A stretch of 64,000 nucleotides of DNA from Devosia sp. 66-22 (GCA_001899065.1 MKUZ01000031.1:269687-333686), one strand, 5' to 3'. Counted from the stretch's first letter, positions 8,245-18,159 are shown. Numbers and translations: made by a program. The notes: generated from the sequence alone by a model not told the origin.

Positions 8245-9518
8245 CAGGGGCGGGTCTGGCCGCTGCCGCGGACCTGGTATTTGAACGAGCAGAGCTGCTC
8301 GAGTCCCACCGGTCCGCGCGCATGGAATTTGCCCGTGGCGATGCCGATTTCGCCGCCGAAGCCGAATTCGCCGCCATCGGCGAACTGGGTCGAGGCGTTG
8401 TGGAGGAGGATGGCGCTGTCGATCTCAGTGAAGAAGCGCGCCACCGAAGCGGGGTCCTCCGAAATGATCGCTTCCGTGTGATGCGAGCCGTAATGCTCAA
8501 CGTGGGCAATGGCTTGCGCGATATCGTCAACAATCTTGACCGAAATGATGGCGTCTTCATATTCGGTGTGCCAGTCGTCTTCGATGGCCGGCTTGGCGTC
8601 GGGAAAGAGCCGAACAACCGTCTCATCGCCGCGGATTTCGCAACGGCGAGCGACCAGCGCGTCGAGGACCGGCTTGAGATGCGTGCCGACGACGTCCCTG
8701 TGCACCAGCAGGGTTTCGGTGGCGCCGCAGACGCCGGTCCGGCGCATCTTGGCGTTGACGGTCACGTTGATTGCCATCACCAGCGACGCCGATTTGTCGA
8801 TGAAGGTGTGGCAGAGTCCTTCGAGGTGAGCGAAGACCGGCACCTTGGCCTCGTCCTGGACGCGGCCGACGAGCGATTTGCCGCCGCGCGGGACAATCAC
8901 ATCGATCGTGCCGCCGAGGCCGGCCAGCATCTCGCCCACGGCGGCGCGGTCGGTGGTGGGGACGATCTGGATGGCGTCGAGCGGCAGGCCCGCCGCCTCG
9001 AGCCCCTGCACGAGGCAAGCGTGGATGGCGCGCGAGGTGCGGGCCGAGTCCGAGCCGCCGCGCAGGATCACCGCATTGCCCGATTTGAGCGTCAGCGCGC
9101 CGGCATCGGCGGTGACGTTGGGGCGGCTTTCGAAGATCACGCCGATGACCCCCAGCGGGGTGCGCACGCGCGAGATATCGAGGCCGTTGGGGCGCTGCCA
9201 ATTGGCCATTACGGTGCCGACCGGGTCGGGCAGGGCGGCGATGTCGCGCAGGCTCTGGGCGATGGCCTCGATGCGCTTATCCGTGAGCGTCAGCCGGTCC
9301 AGGAAGGCGCTCGAGATACCGCGTTCTTTTGCGGCAACGATGTCTTCGGCATTGGCGGCGAGCAGAGCCGGGCTTTCGGCAATGATGGCGTCGGCGGCGG
9401 CAGTCAGGGCCAGGTTCTTGGCGTCGGTCGTCGCATAGGCAAGGACGCGCGCCGCTTGGCGCGCGCGCTGGCCGATGGCAGCCATGATCGATTTGACGTC
9501 GCTGTCCATGGCGTTCAT
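8244..9518 (-). CDS. proA: glutamate-5-semialdehyde dehydrogenase
   Basis: A 424-residue enzyme that reduces gamma-glutamyl phosphate to glutamate semialdehyde with NADPH, the second step of proline synthesis. The catalytic Cys lies in [14 protein letters not shown], and [20 protein letters not shown] and [14 protein letters not shown] are typical. It overlaps proB by ATGA, which favours coupled translation of the two enzymes that pass a labile intermediate. Confidence 0.95.
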   Translation of the reverse strand: MNAMDSDVKSIMAAIGQRARQAARVLAYATTDAKNLALTAAADAIIAESPALLAANAEDIVAAKERGISSAFLDRLTLTDKRIEAIAQSLRDIAALPDPVGTVMANWQRPNGLDISRVRTPLGVIGVIFESRPNVTADAGALTLKSGNAVILRGGSDSARTSRAIHACLVQGLEAAGLPLDAIQIVPTTDRAAVGEMLAGLGGTIDVIVPRGGKSLVGRVQDEAKVPVFAHLEGLCHTFIDKSASLVMAINVTVNAKMRRTGVCGATETLLVHRDVVGTHLKPVLDALVARRCEIRGDETVVRLFPDAKPAIEDDWHTEYEDAIISVKIVDDIAQAIAHVEHYGSHHTEAIISEDPASVARFFTEIDSAILLHNASTQFADGGEFGFGGEIGIATGKFHARGPVGLEQLCSFKYQVRGSGQTRP

Positions 9519-10654
9519 GCGGTCTTTGCCTCAAGGCCCATCAGCACCACCATGTTGTCACGGTGGACCAGTTCGGAGCGGGCGCCAAGCCCCAGCAGCT
9601 CGGCGGTGCGTTTGGAGTTCTTGCCCTTGACCAGGTCGGCCTCCTCGCGGTCGAGCCCGACGAGGCCGCGGGCGATCTCGCGTCCGTCCGGATCGAGGAT
9701 CGCCACGGCGTCGCCGCGTACGAACTCGCCCTTGACCCTGGTGACGCCGATCGGCAGCAGGCTGCGGCCGTCGAGCAGCGCCTTGGCGGCGCCGGCATCG
9801 ACATAGATCTGGCCGGCAAGGTCGAGCGTGCCCATGATCCAGCGCTTGCGCGCCTGGGCGCGCGAACCGGCGGCGGCGAACAGGGTGTGGAGGCCGCCCT
9901 CGGTCAGCGCCTTGAGCGGGTGCAGCGGCGTGCCCTTGGCGATGATCATCGCCGTGCCGGCTTGCGTCGCGATCTTGCCGGCCTCGATCTTGGTTGTCAT
10001 GCCGCCGCGGCTCAGATGGCTGGCCGCGCCCCCCGCCATATCCTCGATCTCGCCAGTGATCGCCGGCACGAAGGGAATGTGCCGGGCCTCGGGGTCGCGC
10101 GCCGGCGGGGCGGTGTAGAGGCCGTCTATGTCCGAAAGCAGGATCAGGCAGTCGGCCTCGATCATCGTCGCCACGCGGGCGCTCAGCCGGTCGTTGTCGC
10201 CGTAGCGGATTTCCTGCGTCGCGACCGAGTCGTTCTCGTTGATAATGGGGATGGCGCCCAGCCCGAGCAGCGTAGTGATGGTGGTGCGGGCGTTGAGGAA
10301 GTAGCGGCGTTCCTCGGTAATATTGGGTGTTATGAGTATCTGGCCGGTGACGATGCCGTGGCGCCCGAGGCTTGCCGCCCAGGCCTGACTCAGGGCGATC
10401 TGTCCGGCGCTCGCCGCGGCCTGCTGCTGTTCGAGCGTCAGGTTCACAGCGCTCAGTCCGAGCAGTCCGCGCCCCAGCGCAATCGCGCCGGAGGACACAA
10501 CCACCACCGACACGCCCTGCTTGTGCAGTGCTGCCAGATCCTCGGCCAGCGCCGCCAGCCATTCGGTGCGCACGCGTCCGGTCGCGCCGTCGACGATGGT
10601 CGCCGAGCCGATCTTGACGGTCAGCCGGCGGTAGGGGGCGAGGGCGTTGCTCAC
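9515..10654 (-). CDS. proB: glutamate 5-kinase
   Basis: A 379-residue kinase that phosphorylates glutamate in the first, proline-inhibited step of proline synthesis. The amino-acid kinase domain occupies about residues 1-260 ([67 protein letters not shown]), followed by a C-terminal PUA domain ([19 protein letters not shown]). The stop of obgE lies 4 bases inside its start, so obgE, proB, proA and nadD form one tightly packed run. Confidence 0.95.
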   Translation of the reverse strand: MSNALAPYRRLTVKIGSATIVDGATGRVRTEWLAALAEDLAALHKQGVSVVVVSSGAIALGRGLLGLSAVNLTLEQQQAAASAGQIALSQAWAASLGRHGIVTGQILITPNITEERRYFLNARTTITTLLGLGAIPIINENDSVATQEIRYGDNDRLSARVATMIEADCLILLSDIDGLYTAPPARDPEARHIPFVPAITGEIEDMAGGAASHLSRGGMTTKIEAGKIATQAGTAMIIAKGTPLHPLKALTEGGLHTLFAAAGSRAQARKRWIMGTLDLAGQIYVDAGAAKALLDGRSLLPIGVTRVKGEFVRGDAVAILDPDGREIARGLVGLDREEADLVKGKNSKRTAELLGLGARSELVHRDNMVVLMGLEAKTA

Positions 10655-11694
10655 GGCGTCCAGCCGGGTTCAACGGCGCGCCGGGCGACTTCCGCGCGCT
10701 CGGCCTTCTCGGCGTCGAGCACGGAAATAACGCGGTATAGAACCTGCTGCACGCCCTGGCCGGTGGCGCCGGCGCAGGTCATCACCTCGGCCTTGCTGGC
10801 GCGCTTGAGTGTCTTCACCTTGTCCTTGACGTCGTCTTCGGTCAGCGCGTCGATCTTGTTGAGGACGACGATCTCGGGCTTTTCGGCCAGGGTTTCATCG
10901 TAGGCGGCGAGCTCGCCGCGGATGATCTTGTAGGCCTCCTTGACGTCGTCCTGTGTGCCGTCGATCAGGTGGATCAGGACGCCGGTGCGTTCGACATGGC
11001 CGAGGAAGCGGTCGCCGATGCCGGCGCCCTCATGCGCACCCTCGATCAGGCCGGGGATGTCGGCCAGCACGAAGTCGCGCTCGCCCACTTTGACCACGCC
11101 CAGATTGGGGTGAAGCGTGGTGAACGGGTAGTCGGCGATCTTGGGTTTGGCCGCCGATACCGCCGCGAGGAAGGTGGACTTGCCGGCATTGGGGAGCCCC
11201 ACAAGTCCGGCGTCGGCGATCAGCTTCAGGCGCAGCCAGATCCACTTTTCCGTGCCGTCCTGGCCGGGATTGGCGTGACGCGGGGCCTGGTTCGAGCTGG
11301 TCTTGAAATGGGCGTTGCCGAAGCCGCCATTGCCGCCATGCAACAGGGTCAGCGTTTGGCCGACTTCCGTCATGTCAGCGATCAGCGTTTCGTTGTCTTC
11401 CTCTAGGATTTGCGTTCCGACGGGGACCTTGAGGATGACGTCATTGCCCTTGCCGCCATGCCTGTCCTTGCCCATGCCGTGGTGGCCGGTCGAGGCCTTG
11501 AAGTGCTGCTGGTAGCGGTAGTCGATGAGGGTGTTAAGTCCATCCACGCATTGCACAATCACGTCGCCGCCGCGGCCGCCATTACCGCCGTTGGGACCGC
11601 CGAATTCGACGAATTTCTCGCGCAGGAAGCTGACCGAGCCGGCCCCGCCATCGCCGGAGCGGACAAAGACTTTCGCCTGATCGAGAAATTTCAT
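10651..11694 (-). CDS. obgE: GTPase ObgE/CgtA
   Basis: A 347-residue ribosome-associated GTPase for 50S maturation and stress control. The N-terminal glycine-rich Obg fold ([20 protein letters not shown]...[10 protein letters not shown]) is followed by the G domain with [25 protein letters not shown] and NKID. The ATG at 11694 is chosen because the Obg domain begins there; longer in-frame starts only extend into the acetyltransferase gene. It overlaps that gene's stop by ATGA and the proB start by 4 bases. Confidence 0.96.
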   Translation of the reverse strand: MKFLDQAKVFVRSGDGGAGSVSFLREKFVEFGGPNGGNGGRGGDVIVQCVDGLNTLIDYRYQQHFKASTGHHGMGKDRHGGKGNDVILKVPVGTQILEEDNETLIADMTEVGQTLTLLHGGNGGFGNAHFKTSSNQAPRHANPGQDGTEKWIWLRLKLIADAGLVGLPNAGKSTFLAAVSAAKPKIADYPFTTLHPNLGVVKVGERDFVLADIPGLIEGAHEGAGIGDRFLGHVERTGVLIHLIDGTQDDVKEAYKIIRGELAAYDETLAEKPEIVVLNKIDALTEDDVKDKVKTLKRASKAEVMTCAGATGQGVQQVLYRVISVLDAEKAERAEVARRAVEPGWTP

Positions 11695-12251
11695 GTGGTT
11701 TCCCTCGCCGCCGCGCCGTGTCGCTGTTCGTCCCAGCGGGCGCGCGTCAATCGCGTCTCGATATGGCGCAGGTCCTCCTGACGCGCAAGGCAATGCCGCT
11801 TGGAGGTGCTGATCTCGGTAAAGCCCAGCTTCTTCTGCACGGCGAGCGAGGCTTTGTTGAAGGCGAAGACGCCGGAGTCGAGAGCAGCTACGCCGGTGGC
11901 GCCGAAGTACCAGTCGATCGCTGCCGCCGCGGCTTCGCTCATGAAGCCGCGGTTCCAGAACGGCTCGCCCAGCCAGTAGCCGATCACCACCCCCTGTTCG
12001 TCGGGGTGAAAGCCGCAATGGCCGATCAGCCCTTCGCCCGGGAGGTCGATGATGAAGCCGGTCTCGCCCGGCGGCTTGTCGGCGCGCCAGGTCCCCAGCC
12101 ACCACTCGGCATCGCTGAGCTTATAGGGGTAGGGGACGCGGCTCAGCTTCCCCGAAACGGCGAAGTTGTTGAGGAGCCGGGCAATCCGGAGGGCGTCGTC
12201 GGGCCGTGGCTGGCGCAGCAGCAGACGCTTCGTGTCGAGCCTCACATCCAT
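11691..12251 (-). CDS. GNAT family N-acetyltransferase
   Basis: A 186-residue acetyltransferase of the RimJ/RimL-like group, starting [16 protein letters not shown]. Acetyl-CoA binding is suggested by [21 protein letters not shown], and the C-terminal part carries [17 protein letters not shown]. The acceptor is unknown. It overlaps obgE by ATGA and the next acetyltransferase gene by 10 bases. The two proteins are similar and probably arose by tandem duplication. Confidence 0.9.
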   Translation of the reverse strand: MDVRLDTKRLLLRQPRPDDALRIARLLNNFAVSGKLSRVPYPYKLSDAEWWLGTWRADKPPGETGFIIDLPGEGLIGHCGFHPDEQGVVIGYWLGEPFWNRGFMSEAAAAAIDWYFGATGVAALDSGVFAFNKASLAVQKKLGFTEISTSKRHCLARQEDLRHIETRLTRARWDEQRHGAAARETT

Positions 12252-12880
12252 CGCGGCCTCACAAGCTCGAGCGACACCGTGGGCCGGTCCGCGATCTGGC
12301 CGGCGTCGCGCCTGGTCTGCTTCACTCGCTTGAAGCCGACCTTTTCGAGGACGTTGAGCGAGCCCGCATTGTCCGCGAGCGCCCGTGCGGCGATCAGCTC
12401 GAAATGGTGCGTGCGGTGGGCAGCCTCGATCAGGGCGCGGGCAGCTTCGGTCATGTAGCCCTTGCCCCAGTGCGGTTCGCCCAGCCAGTAGCCAAGCTCG
12501 GGCGGCTTGCCCTCGAAGAAGGTGAAGCCGATGACGCCGATGAGCTTGTCGCCCAGTGTAATGGCATAGGGCCGCTCATCGGGACGCTGCGCGAAGATCT
12601 CGACGAAGCCGACTGCGTCGGCCCGGGTGTAGGGGCTGGGCAGCCGCACGAGCTTTTCGGCGATCGCTTTGTTGTCGGCGAGCCGCACGAGGTCGGGTAC
12701 ATCGCCGCGGATCGGCGCGCGCAGGACGAGCCGCTTGGTCGCGATCCGCCCGGGCAGGCTGTCGCGAATGCGGCGCATGGTGAGTCGGTGGGTGGCCTGG
12801 GCGAGCTCGCGGATCGCGCGATCCGTGCCACCCGGCCTGAACACAACTGTCTCTTCGATCTCCGTCTTGGCCTTCTTCAT
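12242..12880 (-). CDS. GNAT family N-acetyltransferase
   Basis: A 212-residue paralogue of the downstream acetyltransferase. About 40 extra N-terminal residues precede the domain start IATKRLVLRAPIRGDVPDL. The acetyl-CoA loop reads YWLGEPHWGKGYMTEAARALI, and the end ADNAGSLNVLEKVGFKRV is typical. The acceptor is unknown; protein N-termini or small molecules are both possible. It overlaps its upstream neighbour by ATGA, so it is probably in the obgE transcription unit. Confidence 0.9.
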   Translation of the reverse strand: MKKAKTEIEETVVFRPGGTDRAIRELAQATHRLTMRRIRDSLPGRIATKRLVLRAPIRGDVPDLVRLADNKAIAEKLVRLPSPYTRADAVGFVEIFAQRPDERPYAITLGDKLIGVIGFTFFEGKPPELGYWLGEPHWGKGYMTEAARALIEAAHRTHHFELIAARALADNAGSLNVLEKVGFKRVKQTRRDAGQIADRPTVSLELVRPRWM

Positions 12881-13524
12881 GATGCCAGTCTCTCGAGGTT
12901 ACCCACCTGAACGATCACTTCGCCATCCGAGATGGCGCGATACCGAGTTCGCCTGGCCCGCATATAGGACACCACTTTCTCGGCCGACGCCGCCTCGGGG
13001 TGGCGCGAGCGATAATGGGGCACGATGGCAAAGGGAGTGAGGCCGAGGCCGCTCCAGATCAGCGGTTCGTCATAGCTGTCTGGCAGCTCGAACGGGTCGT
13101 CCATCAGCTCCAGTCCACGCAGCGTCGGACCGGCCACGACGGCGCCCGCGGCATAGCCGCCATAGGCGACAGCGTCGGCGTCGAGCATGTCGCGGATGAC
13201 GGTGTCGAAGCCCGACTGCTTCATGGCGCGGCGGAGGACGAAGCTGTTGCCGCCCATCACCCAGACCAGATCGTAGCCGGTCAGGCGGCGGCGCAGGCTC
13301 GTGGCGTCGCCGAAATGGGCGCGCAGGTCGACCTCGTGCGGCTCCAGCCCGAGCGCCGTGAACTCGGCGATCGGGTCGTAAACCTCGGTGCGGTAGATGT
13401 CCCGCGCGGTGGCGGATGCGCCGTCATAGCCATTGGCGATGACCGCGATGCGGGGGCCGTTCAGAATGTCGAGCAGTGCTCCCGCCCGCTCGCCCAGCCG
13501 TTCCGACGATAGATAAAGCCTCAT
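12877..13524 (-). CDS. peptidase E-like (class I glutamine amidotransferase-like) protein, nucleophile replaced
   Basis: A 215-residue protein of the S51 peptidase E-like fold. Family features are LYLSSERLG, RIAVIANGYD, YDLVWVMGGNSFVLRRAM and YGGYAAGAVVAGP. In active S51 enzymes the nucleophilic Ser sits in a G-x-SAGA turn; here that position (residue 125, codon 13150-13152, GCC) is Ala. Proteolysis is therefore doubtful, and a binding or regulatory role is possible. It begins the acetyltransferase-obgE run. The spacer to rpmA holds a terminator. Confidence 0.8.
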   Translation of the reverse strand: MRLYLSSERLGERAGALLDILNGPRIAVIANGYDGASATARDIYRTEVYDPIAEFTALGLEPHEVDLRAHFGDATSLRRRLTGYDLVWVMGGNSFVLRRAMKQSGFDTVIRDMLDADAVAYGGYAAGAVVAGPTLRGLELMDDPFELPDSYDEPLIWSGLGLTPFAIVPHYRSRHPEAASAEKVVSYMRARRTRYRAISDGEVIVQVGNLERLAS

Positions 13525-13542
13525 TTCACTGCCCTCAAAGCG

Positions 13543-13572
13543 AAAAGGGGAACCGGATTCCGGCTCCCCTTG
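13543..13572 (-). terminator. rho-independent terminator behind rpmA
   Basis: Read on the minus strand, an 11-12 bp stem (AAGGGGAGCCGG with CCGGTTCCCCTT, three-base loop) is followed by TTTT at 13546-13543. It lies about 75 bases past the rpmA stop and just before the peptidase E-like gene, so it should end rplU-rpmA transcription. Confidence 0.85.
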
Positions 13573-13646
13573 GAACTTTGCCTGGCGGTGTGAGTGTCGC
13601 CTTGCCGGGGAGCTAGTCTCCGGCAGGGATTTTGTGTCCTACCGGG

Positions 13647-13916
13647 TTATTCTGCAGCGTCCATGGTCGGGAGTACCGACACGAGGGATCGCTGGTTAGC
13701 TCGGGTTTTGAAGCTGACGGTGCCGTCGATCGTCGCAAAAATGGTGTGATCGACACCGATGCCCACGCCCGAGCCGGGATGCCATTTGGTACCGCGTTGA
13801 CGAATGATGATGTTGCCGGCGACGACAGCTTCGCCACCGAACTTCTTGACGCCGAGACGACGACCGGCGGTATCGCGACCGTTGCGGGACGAGCCGCCTG
13901 CTTTCTTGTGTGCCAT
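13647..13916 (-). CDS. rpmA: 50S ribosomal protein L27
   Basis: An 89-residue large-subunit protein near the peptidyl-transferase centre. It starts [20 protein letters not shown] without any cleavable Firmicutes-type leader and contains [26 protein letters not shown]. It is 12 bases downstream of rplU, the universal pairing. Confidence 0.97.
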   Translation of the reverse strand: MAHKKAGGSSRNGRDTAGRRLGVKKFGGEAVVAGNIIIRQRGTKWHPGSGVGIGVDHTIFATIDGTVSFKTRANQRSLVSVLPTMDAAE

Positions 13917-13928
13917 TCGTCTAGCTCC

Positions 13929-14549
13929 TTATTCCTTGTCAGCCTTCTTGGCCGCGGCCTTCTTCGCCGGGGCCTCCTTGGCTGCGGGCGCGTCGCCCTC
14001 AGTCTTCTTGGCAGCGGCCTTCTTGGCCGGCGCTTTCTTGGCGGGCTTGGCCGCCGCTTCGTCGTCGCCTGCAGCTTCCGCCGGGGCGGCCTTGGCGGCT
14101 GCCTTCCTGGCCGGAGCCTTCTTTGCCGCCAGCTTGGGCGCATCGGTCACGTCCGCGACCGGGGCCGCGCCGTTCAGCAGCGCCGCGTAGCGGGCCTTGG
14201 CCTTCTCGTCGACGGCCAGAGTGGTCTTGGCGCCGCCGATCAGGATCTCGCCGATCCGCACGGTCGCCAGTATCTGGCGATGGCCGTTGCGGCGGTCGAA
14301 GTGCTGGCGACGGTGCTTCTTCTGGATGATGACCGTGCGCTGCTTCTTGTTGTGGACCAGATGGCCGGCCACCGAAGCCCCCGCGACGAGCGGCGCGCCG
14401 ACGGTCACGTCGTCGCCATTACCCACCATCAGCACCTGATCGAAGGTCACCACATCGCCGGGCTCGCCCGCGAGCTTTTCGACCTTCACCACGTCATTGG
14501 CGGAAACCTTGTACTGCTTCCCGCCGGTCTTGATTACTGCAAACGTCAT
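13929..14549 (-). CDS. rplU: 50S ribosomal protein L21 with long Ala/Lys tail
   Basis: The first 105 residues are a complete L21 ([26 protein letters not shown], then [32 protein letters not shown]). The remaining 100 residues are low-complexity Ala/Lys/Pro repeats of the type [20 protein letters not shown], ending in KKADKE. Such basic tails on L21 are known in Hyphomicrobiales; they are probably disordered and bind rRNA. The gene begins the rplU-rpmA operon. Confidence 0.95.
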   Translation of the reverse strand: MTFAVIKTGGKQYKVSANDVVKVEKLAGEPGDVVTFDQVLMVGNGDDVTVGAPLVAGASVAGHLVHNKKQRTVIIQKKHRRQHFDRRNGHRQILATVRIGEILIGGAKTTLAVDEKAKARYAALLNGAAPVADVTDAPKLAAKKAPARKAAAKAAPAEAAGDDEAAAKPAKKAPAKKAAAKKTEGDAPAAKEAPAKKAAAKKADKE

Positions 14550-14659
14550 TTCCTATCCGGCGCATCGGCCGGTCCTTCTTGCTCGCGCTCTGCGGCGGGG
14601 CGTCTCGCCCGCTTCGTCGGCCTCGCGGCCAGCCTCGAACTGCGGAGTTCTCAGACAAA

Positions 14660-14690
14660 ATCAAAACACGCACCGGTCGCCCGGTACGTG
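14660..14690 (-). terminator. rho-independent terminator behind the gamma-glutamylcyclotransferase gene
   Basis: On the minus strand a 10 bp stem (CACGTACCGG with CCGGTGCGTG, one wobble pair, GCGA loop) is followed by a TTTTGATTTTG stretch. It lies about 75 bases after the stop at 14767 and upstream of rplU, so it separates the two units. A role as a ribosomal-protein leader structure is an alternative. Confidence 0.7.
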
Positions 14691-14766
14691 CAGTCGGCGC
14701 CTTATCCGCGCAATGGGCCCCGGAGTCAAGCTGGACGGGCTGCTTTATCGGCCGCCCACGGCGCCC

Positions 14767-15195
14767 CTAATGGGGCCGGATGGCGATGAGCTTGAGCCGC
14801 AGCTCGTCGGCGGTTGTCCGCTCGCTGGCCAGTACCTGCTGCTTGTGCTCGGCCTGCCAATGCTCCAGCGACCAGTCGGGCTGGTCGGCGGCCGATATGA
14901 CGAGGAGGTACGCGAAGGCTTCGTGCAGTTCCCCGTCGATCATCACGGGGACGATGCTGCGGCGATACTCCGCGCCCTCGAAGGCGTCGAGCAGCTCGAT
15001 CTCGAAGGGCGTGAGGTCAGTCAGGACAAGCCCATGGGCCGCCGCGCCCGGTCGCCGCAGCAGCGCCGGATAGATCCGGCCGGGATAGTGTACCACCGCA
15101 AAGCCGGGAGCCGCCGCCGCGAGACCACGGGCGCGGCGGCCGAGCACCGCGCCAAGCAGCTCCGGATCGCGCAGGGTGCCATAGACGAAAAGCAT
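14767..15195 (-). CDS. gamma-glutamylcyclotransferase family protein
   Basis: A 142-residue AIG2-like cyclotransferase-fold protein. It starts MLFVYGTLRDPEL, the typical YGSL-like loop that binds the gamma-glutamyl group, and has the conserved Glu region LLDAFEGAEYRR. The reaction in the family is release of 5-oxoproline from gamma-glutamyl compounds; the substrate here is not known. It is a single gene on the minus strand between tRNA-Ser and rplU. Confidence 0.88.
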   Translation of the reverse strand: MLFVYGTLRDPELLGAVLGRRARGLAAAAPGFAVVHYPGRIYPALLRRPGAAAHGLVLTDLTPFEIELLDAFEGAEYRRSIVPVMIDGELHEAFAYLLVISAADQPDWSLEHWQAEHKQQVLASERTTADELRLKLIAIRPH

Positions 15196-15286
15196 GGGCG
15201 CAAGGCCTGTTGCAGGTGACCTTCTGCTATGTCATAAGCCCGCCCGTGTCGACCGCGCCGCCCGCAAGGCGGTGTTTTCATCTCGC

Positions 15287-15376
15287 GGAGAGGTGGCAGA
15301 GTGGTCGAATGCACCGCACTCGAAATGCGGCGTGGGGGCAACTCCACCGGGGGTTCGAATCCCTCCCTCTCCGCCA
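15287..15376 (+). tRNA. tRNA-Ser (anticodon CGA)
   Basis: A 90-base cloverleaf. The acceptor stem is GGAGAGG with CCTCTCC, followed by discriminator G and an encoded CCA. The anticodon stem CCGCA/TGCGG encloses loop CTCGAAA, with anticodon CGA at 15321-15323. The long variable arm (GTGGGGGCAACTCCAC) is typical of serine tRNAs, and the T-loop reads GGTTCGAATCC. It marks the border between conserved DNA and the patchwork island, so it is a candidate integration site. Confidence 0.97.
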
Positions 15377-15568
15377 CTTCCGCCATCGCAGATATGCCGA
15401 AAATGCTGCTAACCCGCCGTAGCAGCGCGGGTATTGCTTAGCGCTTGCAGGGCATTGGCGGATGGTCAGCGAGCCACTTTCCGCCGGTAGCAGCATAAGT
15501 GCCGGAAGTCCGCGGGACACACGCCACAACGTACCGTCTGTCCGATCGTCTGTCGGCCGCGTGCCCAG

Positions 15569-16984
15569 GCCACCCTCTTTTGGGGCACGCTGTTCGGCAT
15601 CAACTTCGCCATGGGCGTCGCAACGGGGATTGTGATGGAGTTCCAGTTCGGCATGAACTGGAGCTACTACAGCCATTATGTCGGTGATGTATTCGGCGCG
15701 CCGCTGGCGATCGAGGGGCTCATGGCCTTCTTCCTCGAAGCAACGTTCATCGGTCTGTTCTTCTTCGGCTGGGATCGGCTGAAGCCCGTCGCCCACCTAG
15801 CAGTTACTTGGCTCATGGCTTTAGGCGCGAACTTCTCCGCGCTATGGATTCTCATCGCGAATGGCTGGATGCAGAACCCCGTGGGCGCCGTCTTCAATAC
15901 AGACACGATGCGCATGGAGGTCGTTGACTTCATGGCCGTCATCTTCAACCCGGTGGCACAGGCGAAGTTCGTTCACACAGTCAGCGCTGGCTACGTCACG
16001 GGCTCTGTCTTCGTGCTTGCCATCAGTGCTCTTTATCTGTTGAGCGGAAAGCATGTCGACCTCGCCAAGCGCTCAATGGTGGTCGCGGCGAGCTTCGGGC
16101 TCGCTTCGGCGCTCTCAGTGGTGGTTCTCGGCGATGAGTCGGGCTATGTCGCCACAGAGCACCAGAAGATGAAGATCGCCGCCATGGAGGCGATGTACGA
16201 GACGGAACCTGCCCCAGCGGCGCTCACCCTGTTTGCAATACCTGGCGCCGACGGGCGACCCGCCTTCCAGGTCCAGTTGCCCTTTGTCCTCGGCCTCATT
16301 ACGACGCGCTCGATCGACCGCGACCTGCCGGGTATCACAGAGCTGACCGAGCGCGCCGCCTTGCGCATCGCCAGCGGCATCACGGCCTATGAGGCGCTCG
16401 AGGCTATCAAGGCAGACCGCACGGATACCGCCGCGAGAACTATCTTTGACGAGCACAAGGCTGACCTGGGCTATGCTCTTCTGCTCAAGAAATACCGTTC
16501 GGACGTTGAGAACGCGACCGGCGAGGAGATCACGCTGGCCGCACTGGACACTGTTCCGGATGTCTGGCCGCTGTTCTGGAGCTTCCGCCTCATGGTCGGT
16601 ATCGGCTTCCTGTTCATCGCAGTATTCGCCCTCTGGTTCTGGAAGGCATCGCGACACACGCTCGACAGCAGCCCGCTGTTGTTGCGCACCGCTGTTGCGA
16701 TGCTTCCTCTGCCCTGGCTCGCCGCGGAGGCGGGATGGCTCATCGCCGAATACGGCCGGCAACCTTGGGCCGTCGAGGGCGTGTTACCAACGTTCTACGC
16801 GGCGTCGGGACTGAGCGTTCTTGACCTCGTGATCTCGCTCACATTCTTCATCGCCCTCTACTCGGCGCTGATCGTTGTGATGGTTTTCCTCATGGTGCGC
16901 GTCGTTAGAAAGGGCCCAGCTGACCGCAGCGTGCTCGACGATCTCACTAACCCCGCCAACGCAAGACTGGAGCCGGCAGAATGA
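15569..16984 (+). pseudogene. cydA: cytochrome bd-type quinol oxidase subunit I, 5'-truncated
   Basis: The reading frame matches subunit I of a bd-type oxidase (CIO-like) from ATLFWGTLFGINFAMGVATG onward, including the haem-region residues in MEFQFGMNWSYYSHYVGD and FFLEATFIGLFFFGWDRL, with normal length to the C-terminus. About 50-60 N-terminal residues are missing. That part normally holds the first membrane helix and the conserved N-terminal His haem ligand. Similarity starts abruptly at about 15569, and the bases before it continue in no related frame. A start at the ATG 15611 would give 457 residues but no first helix. The gene is probably dead. It overlaps cydB by ATGA. Confidence 0.85.
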
Positions 16985-17445
16985 GCGGCCTGCCACTGGA
17001 CTACGAAACCCTTCGCCTAATCTGGTGGGCACTGCTGGGCATCCTGCTGATCGGCTTTGCCATCATGGGCGGCATGGATCTGGGTATTGGAACGCTGCTG
17101 CCCTTCGTGGCTCGCACCGATGAGGAGCGCCGGGTGCTGCTCAACCTTTCCGGCCCCACCTGGGAAGGCAATCAGGTCTGGCTCGTGCTGGGCGGCGGCG
17201 CGATCTTCGCGGCCTGGCCGGCGATTTACGCGGCGAGCTTTTCGGGCTTCTACCTCGCCATGATCGCCATCCTGCTGGCGCTCATCCTGCGCCCGGTAGG
17301 CTTCAAGTTCCGCGGCAAGGTCGACGATCCGCGCTGGCGCAACGTGTGGGACTGGGGGCTCTTCGTTGGCGGCTTCGTGCCCTCGCTGGTGTTTGGCGTC
17401 GCCGTGGGCAATCTCTTCCTCGGCGTGCCGTTCCGGCTCGACGAC
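16981..17445 (+). pseudogene. cydB: cytochrome bd-type quinol oxidase subunit II, 3'-truncated
   Basis: The first 155 residues are a good subunit II ([66 protein letters not shown]). Similarity stops at VPFRLDD, about base 17445. After that the frame runs antisense through a thioredoxin gene and produces meaningless sequence up to 17799. More than half of the normal subunit (about 340-380 residues) is gone, so with the truncated cydA no working oxidase can be made. Confidence 0.88.
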
Positions 17446-17769
17446 ATCATTGAGCGCGCTTGCCAGTTGTTGCTCGTTGTCCGAATTGAGCTTGAGGAAC
17501 CGCAGCTTTGGCTCCATGGCCTGAGCAACACTCTCGTACTCTGGCGCCATGTAGCGACAAGGCCCGCACCAGGGCGCCCAGACGTCGACCACCACGGGCA
17601 ACGTCCCCTTATGCACCTGCCGCTGCAGCGTCTCCCCACTGACGTCTGCTGGCCTGCCATCAAACAGCCTGGCGCCGCAGCTGCCGCACTTGCCGTTGAT
17701 GGCGTCCACGCGATCGGTCAACCGGTTCACTACCCCGCAGGCCAGGCAGACCACACGATTTTCGCTCAC
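17446..17769 (-). pseudogene. trxC: thioredoxin 2 (TrxC), 3'-truncated
   Basis: The frame starts at GTG 17769, overlapping the repressor stop by GTGA. It shows the TrxC zinc-finger N-terminus ([12 protein letters not shown]...[11 protein letters not shown]) and the active site VWAPWCGPC. The match ends at [14 protein letters not shown], where the last 35-40 residues, including the cis-Pro loop, should follow. There the DNA switches to cydB in the opposite direction. The joint at about 17443-17452 looks like a deletion that fused two convergent genes. Confidence 0.85.
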
Positions 17770-18092
17770 GCTTTTGCCCTCCGGGTCGCGCCTTTCTGAG
17801 GCGCACAATAGATGCCGTGCAGCGTTGTCAGGATACGAGCCACATCGCCGGATGCCAGGCGGTAGAGGATCATCTGGCCTTCCCGCCGCGTCGCCACCAG
17901 CTTGAGTGCCCTGAGCTTGCTGAGGTGCTGGCTGAGCGGGCTTTGCGCCAGCCCGACCAGTTCGCTGAGTTGATTGACGCTCAGTTCCTCCGCCAGCAAC
18001 CGGCAGAGGATCAGGAGGCGCTTGGGGTTCGACATCGCCGCCAGCAGTTCTGCGGCTTCGTCGGCGCGAGGTTCAAGTTCTGTGATATCCAT
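17766..18092 (-). CDS. ArsR-family repressor, SqrR/BigR-like (persulfide sensor)
   Basis: A winged-helix ArsR repressor of 108 residues from the ATG at 18092 (111 from 18101). The HTH is [26 protein letters not shown]. Two cysteines, in RLLILCRLL and HGIYCAP, match the positions of the Cys pair that forms a polysulfide bridge in SqrR and BigR. The divergent sulfide-oxidation genes support that role. It is followed by truncated trxC with a GTGA overlap. The ATG at 18101 lies inside the -10 element described at 18095-18128, so 18092 is preferred. Confidence 0.87.
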   Translation of the reverse strand: MDITELEPRADEAAELLAAMSNPKRLLILCRLLAEELSVNQLSELVGLAQSPLSQHLSKLRALKLVATRREGQMILYRLASGDVARILTTLHGIYCAPQKGATRRAKA

Positions 18093-18094
18093 AC

Positions 18095-18128
18095 TTGACA
18101 TATTAGAACATTCGAATATTTATGTCAA
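18095..18128. promoter_or_regulatory. divergent promoter/operator of the sulfide genes
   Basis: Perfect 8-base arms TTGACATA (18095-18102) and TATGTCAA (18121-18128) enclose an AT-rich centre containing ATTCGAAT. On the minus strand this reads TTGACA, 17 bases, TAATAT, a near-consensus promoter for the repressor. On the plus strand TTGACA at 18095 pairs with a weaker -10 near 18117. Such an overlapping element suits control by the repressor itself. Confidence 0.75.
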
Positions 18129-18159
18129 CGAATAGACGGCAGCGCTTATGGAGGTGTCC

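Noticed and set aside
16981-17799. 272-codon CydB-like frame as an intact small subunit II
   Set aside because: After residue 155 it is antisense to trxC; the missing half contains most of the membrane helices.
17017-17808. 263-codon minus-strand frame as a full-length protein
   Set aside because: Only its first 120 residues are thioredoxin-like; the rest is the antisense of cydB, so it is a fusion caused by a deletion.
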